Below, in pieces: positions 7,795-17,416 of a stretch of 59,126 nt of DNA; position 1 is the first letter of the stretch; the number at the start of each line of letters is the position of its first letter. Origin of the DNA: Terriglobia bacterium (GTDB lineage Bacteria > Acidobacteriota > Thermoanaerobaculia > Thermoanaerobaculales > Thermoanaerobaculaceae). The notes under the pieces were generated by a model. It saw only the letters and a list, made by a program, of their open reading frames with translations, had not been told where the DNA came from and did not search any database. Both the position numbers and the translations under genes were made by a program. The DNA lies in the NCBI GenBank assembly GCA_020073245.1, contig JAIQFQ010000017.1:1-59126 (forward strand), read 5' to 3'.

Positions 7795-8928
7795 ATGAGA
7801 GGCAGTGTCGCACGCCACCTTGCGGCCGTCATGGCGCTCGCAACTGTCATCGCCACCGGATGCGGCGTGGCAGGAGAGCCGGCCCACCGCACCGCCGGTG
7901 CGGCCGAGGCCGCGACCGATTCGACCCGAACCCCCGCTTCGCCGGAGAACTCCATGAGCCCGAAATACTCGAAGTCCGGGTACGACATCACTCCGCTCCC
8001 TCGGGATGCGGTCGCCAAGCTCGCCGCCAAGCTCGACCCCGAGGCATACCGGATCACCCAGAAGTCCGGCACCGAACCCGCCTTCTGCGGAAACCTTCTG
8101 GACAACCACAAGGACGGCGTCTACGTCTGCGTCGTGTGCGGCCTCCCCCTCTTCTCGAGCCAGCACAAGTTCAACTCGGGCACCGGATGGCCGAGCTTCT
8201 ACCAGCCGTTCGACCCGGCCCACATCGTGCGCAAGGCCGACACCGGCTACGGCATGGTCCGCACCGAGATCCTCTGCGCCCGGTGCGGCGCGCACCTGGG
8301 CCACGTCTTCGACGACGGCCCCCGGCCGACAGGCGAACGCCACTGCCTCAACTCGGCGGCGCTCAAATTCCATGAGAAGGGCGCCCAACTACCGCCCGAG
8401 AGCCAGCCCGCGAACGCCGGCGCGGGTGGCTCGAACCCGGCGCCGGTCGCGGTCGCCTACTTCGCCGGGGGTTGCTTCTGGGGGGTCGAGCACTACTTCC
8501 ACCGCGGTCCCGGCGTCATCGACGCCATCAGCGGATACATGCAGGGGCATGTGGACCACCCCACGTACCGCCAGGTCTGCTCGGACACGACCGGCCACGC
8601 CGAGACCGTCAAGGTCGTCTACGATCCGGCGAAGATCACCTACCGCCGCCTGCTGGAAGCGTTCTTCACGATGCACGACCCCACGCAGCTGAACCGACAG
8701 GGACCCGACTTCGGCGACCAGTACCGTTCCGGAATCTGGTACGTGGACGAGGAACAGAAGCGCGAGGCCGACGCGTACATCGAGGAGTTGGCGGCGTCCG
8801 GCCGGTTCGGCAGCCGCAAGATCGTCACGCAGGTGGAGCCGGCCAAGACGTTCTGGCCCGCGGAGGAGTACCACCAGGAGTACATCGCGAAGAACGGCGC
8901 CGCCTGCCACGTCAAAGATCCGTGGTGA
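7795..8928 (+). CDS. msrBA: MsrB-MsrA fused peptide methionine sulfoxide reductase, probable lipoprotein
   Basis: This 377-residue two-domain enzyme repairs both diastereomers of methionine sulfoxide. MsrB comes first (about 55-195): GYDITPLPRDAV, zinc CxxC pairs CVVCG and CARCGAHLGHVFDDGP, catalytic Cys184 in RHCLNSAALKF. MsrA follows (about 215-375): GGCFWG with catalytic Cys227, then GHAETVKVVYDP. The ATG at 7795 gives a lipoprotein-like signal ending ATGC, suggesting anchoring in the periplasm, where it would repair oxidised envelope proteins. The signal is adequate rather than perfect, and the ribosome binding site is weak. The B-before-A order is the less common one; many fusions have MsrA first. 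Confidence 0.9.
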   Translation: MRGSVARHLAAVMALATVIATGCGVAGEPAHRTAGAAEAATDSTRTPASPENSMSPKYSKSGYDITPLPRDAVAKLAAKLDPEAYRITQKSGTEPAFCGNLLDNHKDGVYVCVVCGLPLFSSQHKFNSGTGWPSFYQPFDPAHIVRKADTGYGMVRTEILCARCGAHLGHVFDDGPRPTGERHCLNSAALKFHEKGAQLPPESQPANAGAGGSNPAPVAVAYFAGGCFWGVEHYFHRGPGVIDAISGYMQGHVDHPTYRQVCSDTTGHAETVKVVYDPAKITYRRLLEAFFTMHDPTQLNRQGPDFGDQYRSGIWYVDEEQKREADAYIEELAASGRFGSRKIVTQVEPAKTFWPAEEYHQEYIAKNGAACHVKDPW

Positions 8929-9042
8929 GGCCGGGAGTGTGACCGTGTAGGCTGTCGTGCCGGTCTGCGAGCGCCCCAGCGAGCCGGCGGTGCGCCGCCT
9001 CCGCCGCTACAATGTACCGGCAGAAATCCGGGAGGCACAGAC

Positions 9043-11412
9043 ATGCGCCGGCTGCGCCACGTCGTTCTCACGCTGCTGCTCGTGCTGCTGTTGATCCTTC
9101 TGGGCGGATGGCTGCTGCTGAACGGCAGTCGTCCGAGCCTCGACGGCACGCTGACCCAGGCCGGCCTTGCGGCCCCGACCGAGATCAGCCGCGACCATCT
9201 CGGCATTGCCGTGATCGAGGCCGCGAACCGGCGTGACCTCGCCTACGCGACCGGCTTCGTTCACGCGCAGGAGGTGTTCTTCCAAATGGACATCTTCCGC
9301 CGCATGGCCGCGGGCGAGCTCGCGGAACTGGTCGGCCAGCCGGCGGTGGACACGGACCTCAACCACCGCCGCCATCGCTTCCGTGCGCGGGAGCAGGCGG
9401 TGGTCGCGGCGTTGCCCGCCGACGAGCGCCGTCTCCTGGACGCATACCGCGACGGCGTCAACGGCGGTCTCGCAGCGCTCAAGGTGCGTCCCTGGGAATA
9501 CCTCCTGCTGCGCGCGTCGCCGGCGCCCTGGCGGGACGAGGACTCGCTGCTGATCGAAGACGCCATGTTCCTGAACCTCACCGAGGACGGCACCAATGAG
9601 CGCGAGCTGAGATTCGCGCAGATGCGGGCGGCGCTGCCCCCGGCGGTGGCCGATTTCCTCCTCGCGCGCGATGGAGCCTGGGAAGCGCCGCTCGCGGGTG
9701 ACGTCGCGCGCGCACCGAGTCTCCCGGGACCCACCGTTTTGGACCTGCGGGCGCGCCGGGACGCGGCGCCCGCCGTCGCGCTGCACGACGATGGTCGCCC
9801 GGGCAGCAACAACTTCGCCGTCGGCGGCACGCTGACCGGCGGAGGCGCCATCGTCGCAGACGATATGCATCTGGGACTTCGCGTGCCGAACATCTGGTTC
9901 CGCGCGCGGCTACGCTACCCCGACGACAGGGCCCCGGGCGGGACGATCGATCTCAACGGAATCACCTTGCCCGGCCTGCCGGAACTGATCGCCGGGTCGA
10001 ATGGCCACATCGCGTGGGGCTTTACCAACAGCTACGGGGACTGGCTGGACTGGGTGCGCGTCGTGCGCAGCCCTAACGACGCGTCGCAGTACCGCGTTGC
10101 CGGAGGTTGGCGGAAAATCGAGACCGATCTCGAGACGATCCGCGTGAAGGGCGGCACGGCGCGCACGGTCGGCGTCGAGGAGACGATCTGGGGCCCGATC
10201 ATGGGCAAGGATGTCGACGGCGTGCCGCTTGCCCTGGCCTGGGTCGCGCACCTTCCCCGGACTCACAACTTCAACATGGCGGCGCTCGAGCGCGTGCACA
10301 ACGTTCGCGAGGCTCTGGAGCTCGCCCCGACCATCGGGATGCCGCCACAGAACTTTGTCGTCGGCGACGCCGAGGGGAACATCGGATGGACACTGACCGG
10401 CAACGCGCTGCCGTTGCGCGCCGGCTTCGATCCCTCCCTTCCCGCCGACTGGTCGCGTCCGGGAACCGGCTGGACGGGGTTTGCCGCGCCGGAGCAGTTT
10501 CCCCGCATCGAGAACCCGACAAGCGGGCGCTTGTGGACGGCCAACAACCGGACCACGTCCGACGCCTGGCTGGCGCTGGTGGGTGACGGCGGCTACGACA
10601 ACGGCGCTCGCGCCAAACAGATCCGCGACGACCTGCTCGCTCGCGTCCACTTCGCTCCGGCCGACGCCCTTGCCGTGCAGTTGGACGACCGCGCCCTGTT
10701 CCTGGCACGCTGGCAGAGACTCCTTCAGGAGACGTTGGCACGCGCGAACGATCCCAGGCTTTCGGAGCTCAAGCGCCTGACCGGAACCTGGATCGGCCGC
10801 GCGAGCACGGAGAGCGTCGGCTACCGTCTCGTGCGGGCGTTCCGCCTCTACGTGCACGAAGCGGTGCTCGCGCCGTTCGTGGCGCTGGTCAAAGCGCGTT
10901 GCCCCGACTTCTCGCTCCCGCCGCTGTTCGACGGCGAGGCACCGGTCTGGTCGCTGCTGGAGGCCCACCCGGTCCACCTGCTCGATCCCAGGTTCCCGGA
11001 CTGGGATGCCCTGCTACTTGCCGCCGCTCGGCGCGTTGTCGACACTCTCGGCGCTCGACCCGGCGGTCTCGCCGCGAGGACCTGGGGCGAACGCAACATC
11101 GCTGCGATTCGACACCTCCTCTCCCCGTCGCTGCCGGGCATCCTGAGGAGCGCTCTCGACATGCCGGCCGAGCAGCTCCCCGGGGATGACCACATGCCGC
11201 GTGTGCAAGGCCCGACCTTCGGCGCCTCCGAGCGGTTCGAGATCGTTCCGGGCCACGAGGCGGACAGTTTCCTGCACATGCCCGGGGGCCAGAGCGATCA
11301 TCCGCTGTCCCCCTACCACGGCGCCGGCCACGACGACTGGGCGCAGGGTCGCCAGACGCCGCTCCTGCCGGGACCGACGGAGCACCGCCTGCGGCTGATA
11401 CCGCCCGTGTGA
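9043..11412 (+). CDS. Penicillin acylase family Ntn-hydrolase
   Basis: The 789-residue protein has an N-terminal membrane or signal helix (VVLTLLLVLLLILLGGWLLL). The acylase fold follows: an alpha part with YATGFVHAQEVFFQMDIFRRMAAGELAEL split by a linker, then the beta part starting at GSNNFAVGG. Ser255 is the predicted N-terminal nucleophile released by self-cleavage. Further catalytic-region motifs are DDMHLGLRVPNIW and NGHIAWGFTNSYGDWLDW. Such enzymes cleave amide bonds of penicillins or acyl-homoserine lactones; the natural substrate here is unknown. ATG 9043 follows GGGAGG (8 nt). A TACAAT -10-like box lies at 9008-9013, but I see no good -35. Confidence 0.85.
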   Translation: MRRLRHVVLTLLLVLLLILLGGWLLLNGSRPSLDGTLTQAGLAAPTEISRDHLGIAVIEAANRRDLAYATGFVHAQEVFFQMDIFRRMAAGELAELVGQPAVDTDLNHRRHRFRAREQAVVAALPADERRLLDAYRDGVNGGLAALKVRPWEYLLLRASPAPWRDEDSLLIEDAMFLNLTEDGTNERELRFAQMRAALPPAVADFLLARDGAWEAPLAGDVARAPSLPGPTVLDLRARRDAAPAVALHDDGRPGSNNFAVGGTLTGGGAIVADDMHLGLRVPNIWFRARLRYPDDRAPGGTIDLNGITLPGLPELIAGSNGHIAWGFTNSYGDWLDWVRVVRSPNDASQYRVAGGWRKIETDLETIRVKGGTARTVGVEETIWGPIMGKDVDGVPLALAWVAHLPRTHNFNMAALERVHNVREALELAPTIGMPPQNFVVGDAEGNIGWTLTGNALPLRAGFDPSLPADWSRPGTGWTGFAAPEQFPRIENPTSGRLWTANNRTTSDAWLALVGDGGYDNGARAKQIRDDLLARVHFAPADALAVQLDDRALFLARWQRLLQETLARANDPRLSELKRLTGTWIGRASTESVGYRLVRAFRLYVHEAVLAPFVALVKARCPDFSLPPLFDGEAPVWSLLEAHPVHLLDPRFPDWDALLLAAARRVVDTLGARPGGLAARTWGERNIAAIRHLLSPSLPGILRSALDMPAEQLPGDDHMPRVQGPTFGASERFEIVPGHEADSFLHMPGGQSDHPLSPYHGAGHDDWAQGRQTPLLPGPTEHRLRLIPPV

Positions 11413-11481
11413 TTCGGGAGAGGCCTCAAGGCGCGCCAGGCGGGCGTGCTCCACCGAGACAGGCTCGGTCTCGGGCCTGGT

Positions 11482-11580
11482 TGTCATTGCGAGCCCTGCC
11501 GCAGGCAGGGCGAAGCGATCTCGCGGTCACCGTGAGATTGCGTCGTCGCGGCGCCTGCGGCGCCACTCCTCGCAATGACA
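11482..11580. repeat. Dispersed palindromic repeat (GTCATTGCGAG family)
   Basis: The ends are a perfect 12-bp inverted repeat: TGTCATTGCGAG at 11482-11493 and CTCGCAATGACA at 11569-11580. Inside are three smaller hairpins (CCCTGCC/GGCAGGG, ATCTC/GAGAT around CGGTCACCG, and GGCGCC/GGCGCC) plus the CGAAGCGATCTC core. This is the well-known mobile palindromic unit, variants of which read GTCATTGCGAGGAGCGAAGC in many bacterial genomes. It sits between convergent genes, so it may act as a bidirectional terminator. It encodes nothing and would depend on a transposase elsewhere. Confidence 0.8.
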
Positions 11581-11597
11581 TCCGATTCGAGCGCGGG

Positions 11598-12194
11598 CTA
11601 CCACCCGACGTGATACGTGCAGCTCTCGCCGCCGCGCTCGCGGCAGGGCTCTGCGTCGACGTGTGTCACGAGCGCCGCCTTCTCGAACCGCCTGGCCATT
11701 GCGGTCAGAATGCCGCGGTCGAAATCGCACGGGTACGGGTTCCGGCAGCGGCTCACGATCATCGCCTTGCCGGCCACGGGCTCGTAGCCGTAGTGACCGA
11801 TACCCTCGAGCATCGTGGCTTTCAACGGGTCGTACATCACGTGACCATGCTTCCGGTGGTTCATGTGGTACGCCACGTCGATGGAGGCAATGGCATCGTG
11901 GATGTTGGTGATCGTCGGCGGGAACTTCGCGTTCTCCGGGATTCGCAATCCGATGGCGAACAGATTGGGCCGCCCCATCTCCTTGCCGACGCGCTCGAAG
12001 GCACGGAGCCATGCCTCCTGTGAGTACCAGGCCTCGGGATCGATCTCCACCAACCCTTGCGCCGCAGGTTTCCCGATCCCCTCCTCGAGGAGGATTCGAC
12101 TTGGGAACTCCCTGAGGAAGCGAAAACCATCGACGATGGAGTTGACCGTTTGGCCGTTGACCTCGATGCCGGGTTCAAATGCGCGGTATTGCAT
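11598..12194 (-). CDS. V4R / heme-NO-binding-like sensory domain protein
   Basis: This 198-residue protein has no signal or membrane segment. The C-terminal part has cysteines in a pattern like 4-vinyl-reductase (V4R) domains: SRCRNPYPCDFDRG and then EPCRERGGESCTYHVGW at the very end. V4R domains bind small molecules or metals and often feed signals to regulators. The assignment rests on this pattern alone. AGGGGGTGCC lies just before the ATG at 12194. It follows the hybrid kinase region convergently with the acylase; no operon partner overlaps it. Confidence 0.55.
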   Translation of the reverse strand: MQYRAFEPGIEVNGQTVNSIVDGFRFLREFPSRILLEEGIGKPAAQGLVEIDPEAWYSQEAWLRAFERVGKEMGRPNLFAIGLRIPENAKFPPTITNIHDAIASIDVAYHMNHRKHGHVMYDPLKATMLEGIGHYGYEPVAGKAMIVSRCRNPYPCDFDRGILTAMARRFEKAALVTHVDAEPCRERGGESCTYHVGW

Positions 12195-12383
12195 GGCACC
12201 CCCTGTTCGTCACAGTACGGAATTGGTATTCGGGTTTCCCAGTTGAGGATGGATCTGTCTTTCCCTCGCTGACCTTCAGGGTACTGTACCCCACCCCCCT
12301 CCGCGATCGGCCTCCACACCATGCCTCACCGGCGTGACCTGGCCGTGGGACCAAACCGGCGGACGGCCCGCGCCCCCACTTCG

Positions 12384-15300
12384 TCATGCTCCTCCCAGCG
12401 CCGCCCGGATCTCCGTGGCGAGGACTTCCATGCCGAACGGTTTCTGCAGGAACCGAACGACACCGTCGCTGACGAGTCGGCGCACCGACTCGTCCTCCGC
12501 GTAGCCGGACATCAGGATCACCTTCAAGCTCGGCCATCGCTCACGCAGCCGCGCCGCCAACTCGCTTCCGTGAACGCCGGGGAGCAGCATATCGGTGAGC
12601 AGGAGGTCGAACGGAGTGTTCGTCGGCAGCGCCGCCGCCTCCTCGCCACTGGCGACCGTCACCACGCTGTACCCGAGCAAGCGAAGAATGTCGTCCACGG
12701 CCTGTCGGGACCCCTCCTCATCCTCGACGAGAAGGATCCGTTCGCCTCGGCCGGGGAAGCTCTCGGGTCTCTCGCGGCCCAGTTTGGCCGCAGAGGCGCC
12801 GGGCGCGGAAACCACGCCAGGCAGGACAATCCGAAAGATGCTGCCGGACCCGGGTTGACTCCTGACCTCGACCCTGCCTCCGTGCTGCGTGACGATGCCA
12901 TGCACCACCGAAAGCCCCAAGCCAACGCCCTTTTCCTTACCCTTGGTGGTGAAGAACGGCTCGAAGATGTGGGCCTGGACCTCGTCGGACATGCCGGACC
13001 CGGTGTCCTCAATCTCCAGGAAGACCGCCTCATCATCGGCCTGGCCCGAGCGGATCGTCAGTCGCCCCCCCTCGGCCATCGCGTCCGAGGCGTTGACCGC
13101 GAGGTTCACCAGCACCTGCTCCATCTGACCGCGGTCCGCCTCGACCCGAAGCGACGCCTCCGCGAGCTCGAGAACGACCAGGATGTTCTCCCGCAGCAGC
13201 CGCCTCAGTAGGGTGCTTGCCTGCCGGACGACCTCGTTGAGATCGAGCGGCTCGACCTTCACGACCTCGCGCCGGGAAAACAGGAGGAGTTGACGCGTCA
13301 GGGCCGCCGCGCGCCGAATGTCCTCCTCGATCCCCGCCAGGGCGCGCGAGAACAAGTTCGGGTCGCTCGCACGAGTGCGAAGCACGTCGACGCTGCCGAG
13401 CAGGGCCTGAAGGAGGTTGTTGAAGTCGTGGGCGACGCCGCCGGCGAGCTGGCCGACCAACCGCATCTTCTGCGACTCGCGCACCGCCTCTTCGGCCTGC
13501 TTTCGTGCGATCGCCTGAGCCACTTGCGCCGAGATGTAGCCCAAGACCTCCTTGTCCGCCTCAATGTAACGAACGGTGCCCGCGTAGCTTTGCACCGCCA
13601 GCACGCCGATGATTGCGTCCTGGGCCTTCAGCGGCACGCCAAGCCAGTCTATCGAAGGGGCGCCGAGGGGCTCGATCTCGCCCCGAGCCTCCAGATCCTG
13701 AAGCACCTCTGGTGTGGCGAGAAGCGGTTGGCCGGAGCGCAGGACGTAGCCGGTCATGCCGCGCCCTACCGGGAAAGGCTCCGGGGTCGGGTCGACTTCG
13801 TCCACGAAGTAGGGAAACGAGATCAAGCCGGTGGTGGGATCGTGAAGCGCGATATAGAAGTTCTTCGCGTTCATGAGCCGACCGACAATGCGGTGAATCG
13901 AACTGAACAACTCGTCGAGATTGCCCGCGGCTTGCGTCGCCTCGGAAATCTGGTAGAGGGCCGACTGCACCTCGCGCAGCCGGCGTTCCTCCGTGATGTC
14001 CGCGATGGTCGCGACGAGAGCCGGCCTGCCGCTCAGCAACGTCCTCCCGGAGGTGAGGCTGAACCAGCGCTCCTCACCGCCTCTCGTGATGCCCTTGACC
14101 TCGTAGCGCCCGGGCAGGTCGGGCGCGCCGTCCAGCCTCGCGTGGGCACGCTGGCGGACCAGTTCCCGATGGTCGGGGTGCACGATTTCCCAGAAGTTCA
14201 TGCAGTGCAGCTCGTGAATGCTGTACCCGATGAGTCGTTCCGCCTCCGGGTTGGCATAGGTGAACCGATCGTTCTGGACGATGAAGATTCCGACACCGGT
14301 CGTCTCCGCCAGGGTGCGGAAGTGCAGCTCGCTCTCCCGCAGCGACTCTTCCGCCCGCTTTCGCTCCGTGACGTCACGGAAGACGACCTGTACGGCCGGA
14401 CGACCTTGGAACGTGAGGGGCCCCGCCGCCACCTCGACGTCGATTGGGCTGCCGTCGAGACGAAGGAAGCGCTCTGCGATCAAGGGCATCTGAGCGCCCT
14501 CCTCGACCATCGTCCTGACTCTCTCCGCGACGACCGGTCTGAAGTCCGGGTGGACAAAGTCAGCGATGGGTCGGCCGAGCCATTCGGCCGAATCGTCCGC
14601 TCCCAACACCTTGAGCGCCGCCGAGTTCGCAAGGACCAACCTGCCCTCGCTGTGCACGACGATCGCGTCCGGGCACAGCTCGACGAGCTGGCGGTAGCGC
14701 TGCTCGCTCTCCCGGAGAGCCTGCTTGGCCAGGGCGAGCGATTCGACCTGATCATGCAGTTCGACGCGCATCCAGTTGAGCCGGTCGAGGAGCACCAGGC
14801 CCAACGCGAGGACGAACACCCCGAAAGCCCACGCGGGCTCGAGCGCGAATGGAGGCACCCAGTGCAGGAAGTTTCCGACGACTGCCACTAGCTCGGTGCC
14901 CGCCAGCAACACGCCTGCGAGAACGACGCTACGCGCGGCCTTGTTGCCGCGTCTGACCTCGGCAACCACGGCGTAGAGCCCGCATCCGAGGAGAGGAACG
15001 AGCCAGAACCAACGCAGGCCCTGTGTGTCGATCACCCACCCGAGACCGGGCGAAAGCGCGATCGCCAGCGCGAGGAACCCGAACGAGCCCTGATAGACGC
15101 GGAGCAAGGCCGGGAACGGACGGCTCAGAAAGCTCCACAGGAATTGGATGAAGACTGCCGGCAGCAAGACGCCGGAGATCTCGGTGAGGCGGATGACGAG
15201 CGGAAACCGCTCGGTGACTTCGAAGACCCATGGTGAGTTGAGGAAGGTGTTGGCCGCGAAGCCGAACGCGACAAGACCGAACCACAGGTGCTCGAGGCCA

Positions 15301-16154
15301 AACCGCCAGCGCATCCAGAGATAGGAGAAGGCCAGCGCCACACCGAGGAAGGCCAACGAACCGATGAGCATCGGCAGCGAGTCGAACAGCTCGCGGTGGC
15401 GATCAAGCGCGACCTGGTCGACGAGGGACCGGAAGGGAGCCAGAGCGAGGTCCCTCCCCACGGGGCCGCCGATTGCCGTTCGGTCGGAGGCCCACGCGAC
15501 TCGCGTGACCCGTATCGCGATCGCCAAGCGATCGTGGCCCTCGACGGCCGTTTTGGGGACCGCCAGCACCCGCAGCGCCGGAACGGGCAGTGGGAGCCTC
15601 GGCCCACCAACCGAGCCGACCAAGACGCCGTTGATCCACAGGTCGACCGTCCCGAAGCGGGTTCGCCCGACCAGGAGTCCCCAGCCTTCTGAGGCACTTC
15701 CCGTGAGAGGCTCCTTCAGGTCGACGACCCTCCGGTACCAGACCGGCCCCTCGAAACCCTTCAGTCCGTGCTCTTCCCAACTGCCTGGGAGGACGACGGT
15801 CCGCCAGGCCGTGTCATCGAACTGGGACGCGGCCCAATCGGCACCGTCACCGACCTTTACGTGCCAGGTCCCTGGCAGCGCCACGCGAGAAGCGGTCGCC
15901 ACCCCCGGGGTCGGCTGAGTGGCGGCCCCGAGCGGGCTCACCAACCCGGGAGAGGCAGAGGCTGCCAATATCACCGCGAGGGTCTGCAGGGTGGAAACGC
16001 ACCAAGCCGGGGCTCCGGGTCTGCGCCCGTCGGGTCGCGGGGCCTGCGCTACCCGGTTCCTGACCAGGCTCTCGCGCATCGCCGCCGCGACCGCCACCAG
16101 ACCGGTCGCGGCGAGTGGCCGTCGTAGGCGACGCCTAAAGCCGCTCGGTGGCAT
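12384..16154 (-). CDS. Hybrid sensor histidine kinase with 7TMR-DISM input and C-terminal receiver
   Basis: The 1256-residue membrane kinase is built as follows: N-terminal signal, periplasmic jelly-roll domain (about 75-245, with [19 protein letters not shown] and [12 protein letters not shown]), seven-helix 7TMR-DISM region (about 255-470), and two PAS domains (about 485-600 and 610-735). These are followed by GAF (about 745-895), HisKA with [11 protein letters not shown], HATPase with [10 protein letters not shown] and DTGSGMS, and a receiver domain with [10 protein letters not shown] as phosphoacceptor and LQKPF. The jelly roll suggests a carbohydrate or similar extracellular ligand. GGAGG precedes the ATG by about 9 nt. 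No separate response regulator is adjacent; the built-in receiver and an external phosphotransfer partner are likely used. Confidence 0.9.
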   Translation of the reverse strand: MPPSGFRRRLRRPLAATGLVAVAAAMRESLVRNRVAQAPRPDGRRPGAPAWCVSTLQTLAVILAASASPGLVSPLGAATQPTPGVATASRVALPGTWHVKVGDGADWAASQFDDTAWRTVVLPGSWEEHGLKGFEGPVWYRRVVDLKEPLTGSASEGWGLLVGRTRFGTVDLWINGVLVGSVGGPRLPLPVPALRVLAVPKTAVEGHDRLAIAIRVTRVAWASDRTAIGGPVGRDLALAPFRSLVDQVALDRHRELFDSLPMLIGSLAFLGVALAFSYLWMRWRFGLEHLWFGLVAFGFAANTFLNSPWVFEVTERFPLVIRLTEISGVLLPAVFIQFLWSFLSRPFPALLRVYQGSFGFLALAIALSPGLGWVIDTQGLRWFWLVPLLGCGLYAVVAEVRRGNKAARSVVLAGVLLAGTELVAVVGNFLHWVPPFALEPAWAFGVFVLALGLVLLDRLNWMRVELHDQVESLALAKQALRESEQRYRQLVELCPDAIVVHSEGRLVLANSAALKVLGADDSAEWLGRPIADFVHPDFRPVVAERVRTMVEEGAQMPLIAERFLRLDGSPIDVEVAAGPLTFQGRPAVQVVFRDVTERKRAEESLRESELHFRTLAETTGVGIFIVQNDRFTYANPEAERLIGYSIHELHCMNFWEIVHPDHRELVRQRAHARLDGAPDLPGRYEVKGITRGGEERWFSLTSGRTLLSGRPALVATIADITEERRLREVQSALYQISEATQAAGNLDELFSSIHRIVGRLMNAKNFYIALHDPTTGLISFPYFVDEVDPTPEPFPVGRGMTGYVLRSGQPLLATPEVLQDLEARGEIEPLGAPSIDWLGVPLKAQDAIIGVLAVQSYAGTVRYIEADKEVLGYISAQVAQAIARKQAEEAVRESQKMRLVGQLAGGVAHDFNNLLQALLGSVDVLRTRASDPNLFSRALAGIEEDIRRAAALTRQLLLFSRREVVKVEPLDLNEVVRQASTLLRRLLRENILVVLELAEASLRVEADRGQMEQVLVNLAVNASDAMAEGGRLTIRSGQADDEAVFLEIEDTGSGMSDEVQAHIFEPFFTTKGKEKGVGLGLSVVHGIVTQHGGRVEVRSQPGSGSIFRIVLPGVVSAPGASAAKLGRERPESFPGRGERILLVEDEEGSRQAVDDILRLLGYSVVTVASGEEAAALPTNTPFDLLLTDMLLPGVHGSELAARLRERWPSLKVILMSGYAEDESVRRLVSDGVVRFLQKPFGMEVLATEIRAALGGA

Positions 16155-16561
16155 TCGAAACTACCTCCGCAGCGCCCGGCATCGCAGCTTCCGCTCGGAA
16201 TCGAATTCGACTGGTCCGCGACGCGGATCAAGAACCAGGGAGCGCCTCGGTCAGTATAGGTCGAGCGTCAACCAGACGGGGAACGTCTTGATCCCGTCCT
16301 GAGAATCGGAGCGCGGGAACGTAGAGATCAGGGACGTTTCAGCCGCTCCGAACGACCGGGCCGGTGTCAGGTCGAGAACCGCCACGCCCGATCGACGGGC
16401 ATCGCCGCACCGTATCCGAGATCGACGTCTTCCCCGCTCTCAGGTGAACCGATGCAGGTTGGCGCCCGGCCGCGCTTGTTGGGTCTCTGGGGGGCCGCGC
16501 ACTGCCACCGAAGCCGCGGCGGACCGGGCGGCCGTGGCAGGCTCTCGTGCACTGGGCGCAG
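16155..16561. other. 407-nt stretch without a convincing gene
   Basis: This lies between the hybrid kinase start and the end of the Bat operon. Short frames exist, but they are Arg/Pro-rich and have no ribosome binding site or recognisable product. It should hold the kinase promoter and the Bat operon 3' end; I could not pick out clear boxes. Confidence 0.5.
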
Positions 16562-17416
16562 CTACTGCCGAGGCGGGGCTGCCGGAGGCAGCGCCTGATC
16601 GAGGCGGCGAACGTCCTCGACGAGCACCCAGCCACGCGCGCCTGAGGAGTCCTGGACGTGCAGGTATGGCCCGCTGACGTCGAGCACAGGGACGGCCTCT
16701 CCTTCGCGCATGGTGGCCAGAACCGACGCGGTGGGCGAGGCGGCGTCGGCGAGCGCCACATCCCGCCGAACGACGACGGCCGTCGGTGGCGCCAGGGAGC
16801 CGAGCCAGACGAAGGTCGCCGTGACACTCCCCAGGGCGAAGCCAAGCCACGCCGCGGCGACCGGCCAGCGCAAGGCGCGCGCGAGGCGCGCGGTGACATG
16901 GGCCCCGAGGGAGGCGAGAAGCAGGAGCGTTGCGAAGAGTGCGAGATGGAGGCGCCGTGCCAGCCGGCCAAGGCCTGACAAGGCCGAGGGCGAGAGCTCG
17001 GCCGGGTCGAGGTTCAACGCAGAGCGCAGGCTCTCGATCTCCCGTGCGGTAGCCGTGTCTCCCGGCTCCAACTCCCGGCCGCGAAGAAGCGCCCACAGCG
17101 CCTCGCCGACGGCGCCGCGCGCCCGGGAGACCTGTGCCCAGTTCCAGTAGAGGGAACCGCTCTCGTGGCCACCGGCCGCCAACTCACGGTAGATGGTCAG
17201 GGCCGCCGGGTAGTCGCCGCTTTGGGCGAGGGATGTCGCCTCGCGGAACGTCTGCTCCGGGCTGACCTGTGAGGCGCCGGTCTCCCACGCCGAGAGCGCC
17301 GCGACCGCCAGCGCCGCGCCGACCAGCAGCGAGCCAGCGCAGCAGCGCTTGGCCCAGAGCCCTGAGCCCGGTGCCCGGATCCCGGTGCCCGGATCCCGGG
17401 TGGTTCTCACGCCCAC
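16562..17416 (-). CDS. batE: BatE-like TPR and SH3 domain membrane protein
   Basis: In this 284-residue protein a signal or TM helix (about 25-45) is followed by TPR-type repeats (TFREATSLAQSGDYPAALTIY, GSLYWNWAQVSRARG), two TM helices (about 155-205) and a C-terminal SH3-like domain (VVRRDVALADAASPTASVL to GWVLVEDV). This is the usual build of BatE, the last Bat gene, thought to work in the periplasm with the VWA proteins. GTG at 17416 overlaps the batD stop by 10 bp and has GAGGAGG upstream. A short tandem repeat (GGTGCCCGGATCCC twice) lies in its first codons, so the extreme N-terminus may vary between strains. Confidence 0.75.
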   Translation of the reverse strand: MGVRTTRDPGTGIRAPGSGLWAKRCCAGSLLVGAALAVAALSAWETGASQVSPEQTFREATSLAQSGDYPAALTIYRELAAGGHESGSLYWNWAQVSRARGAVGEALWALLRGRELEPGDTATAREIESLRSALNLDPAELSPSALSGLGRLARRLHLALFATLLLLASLGAHVTARLARALRWPVAAAWLGFALGSVTATFVWLGSLAPPTAVVVRRDVALADAASPTASVLATMREGEAVPVLDVSGPYLHVQDSSGARGWVLVEDVRRLDQALPPAAPPRQ

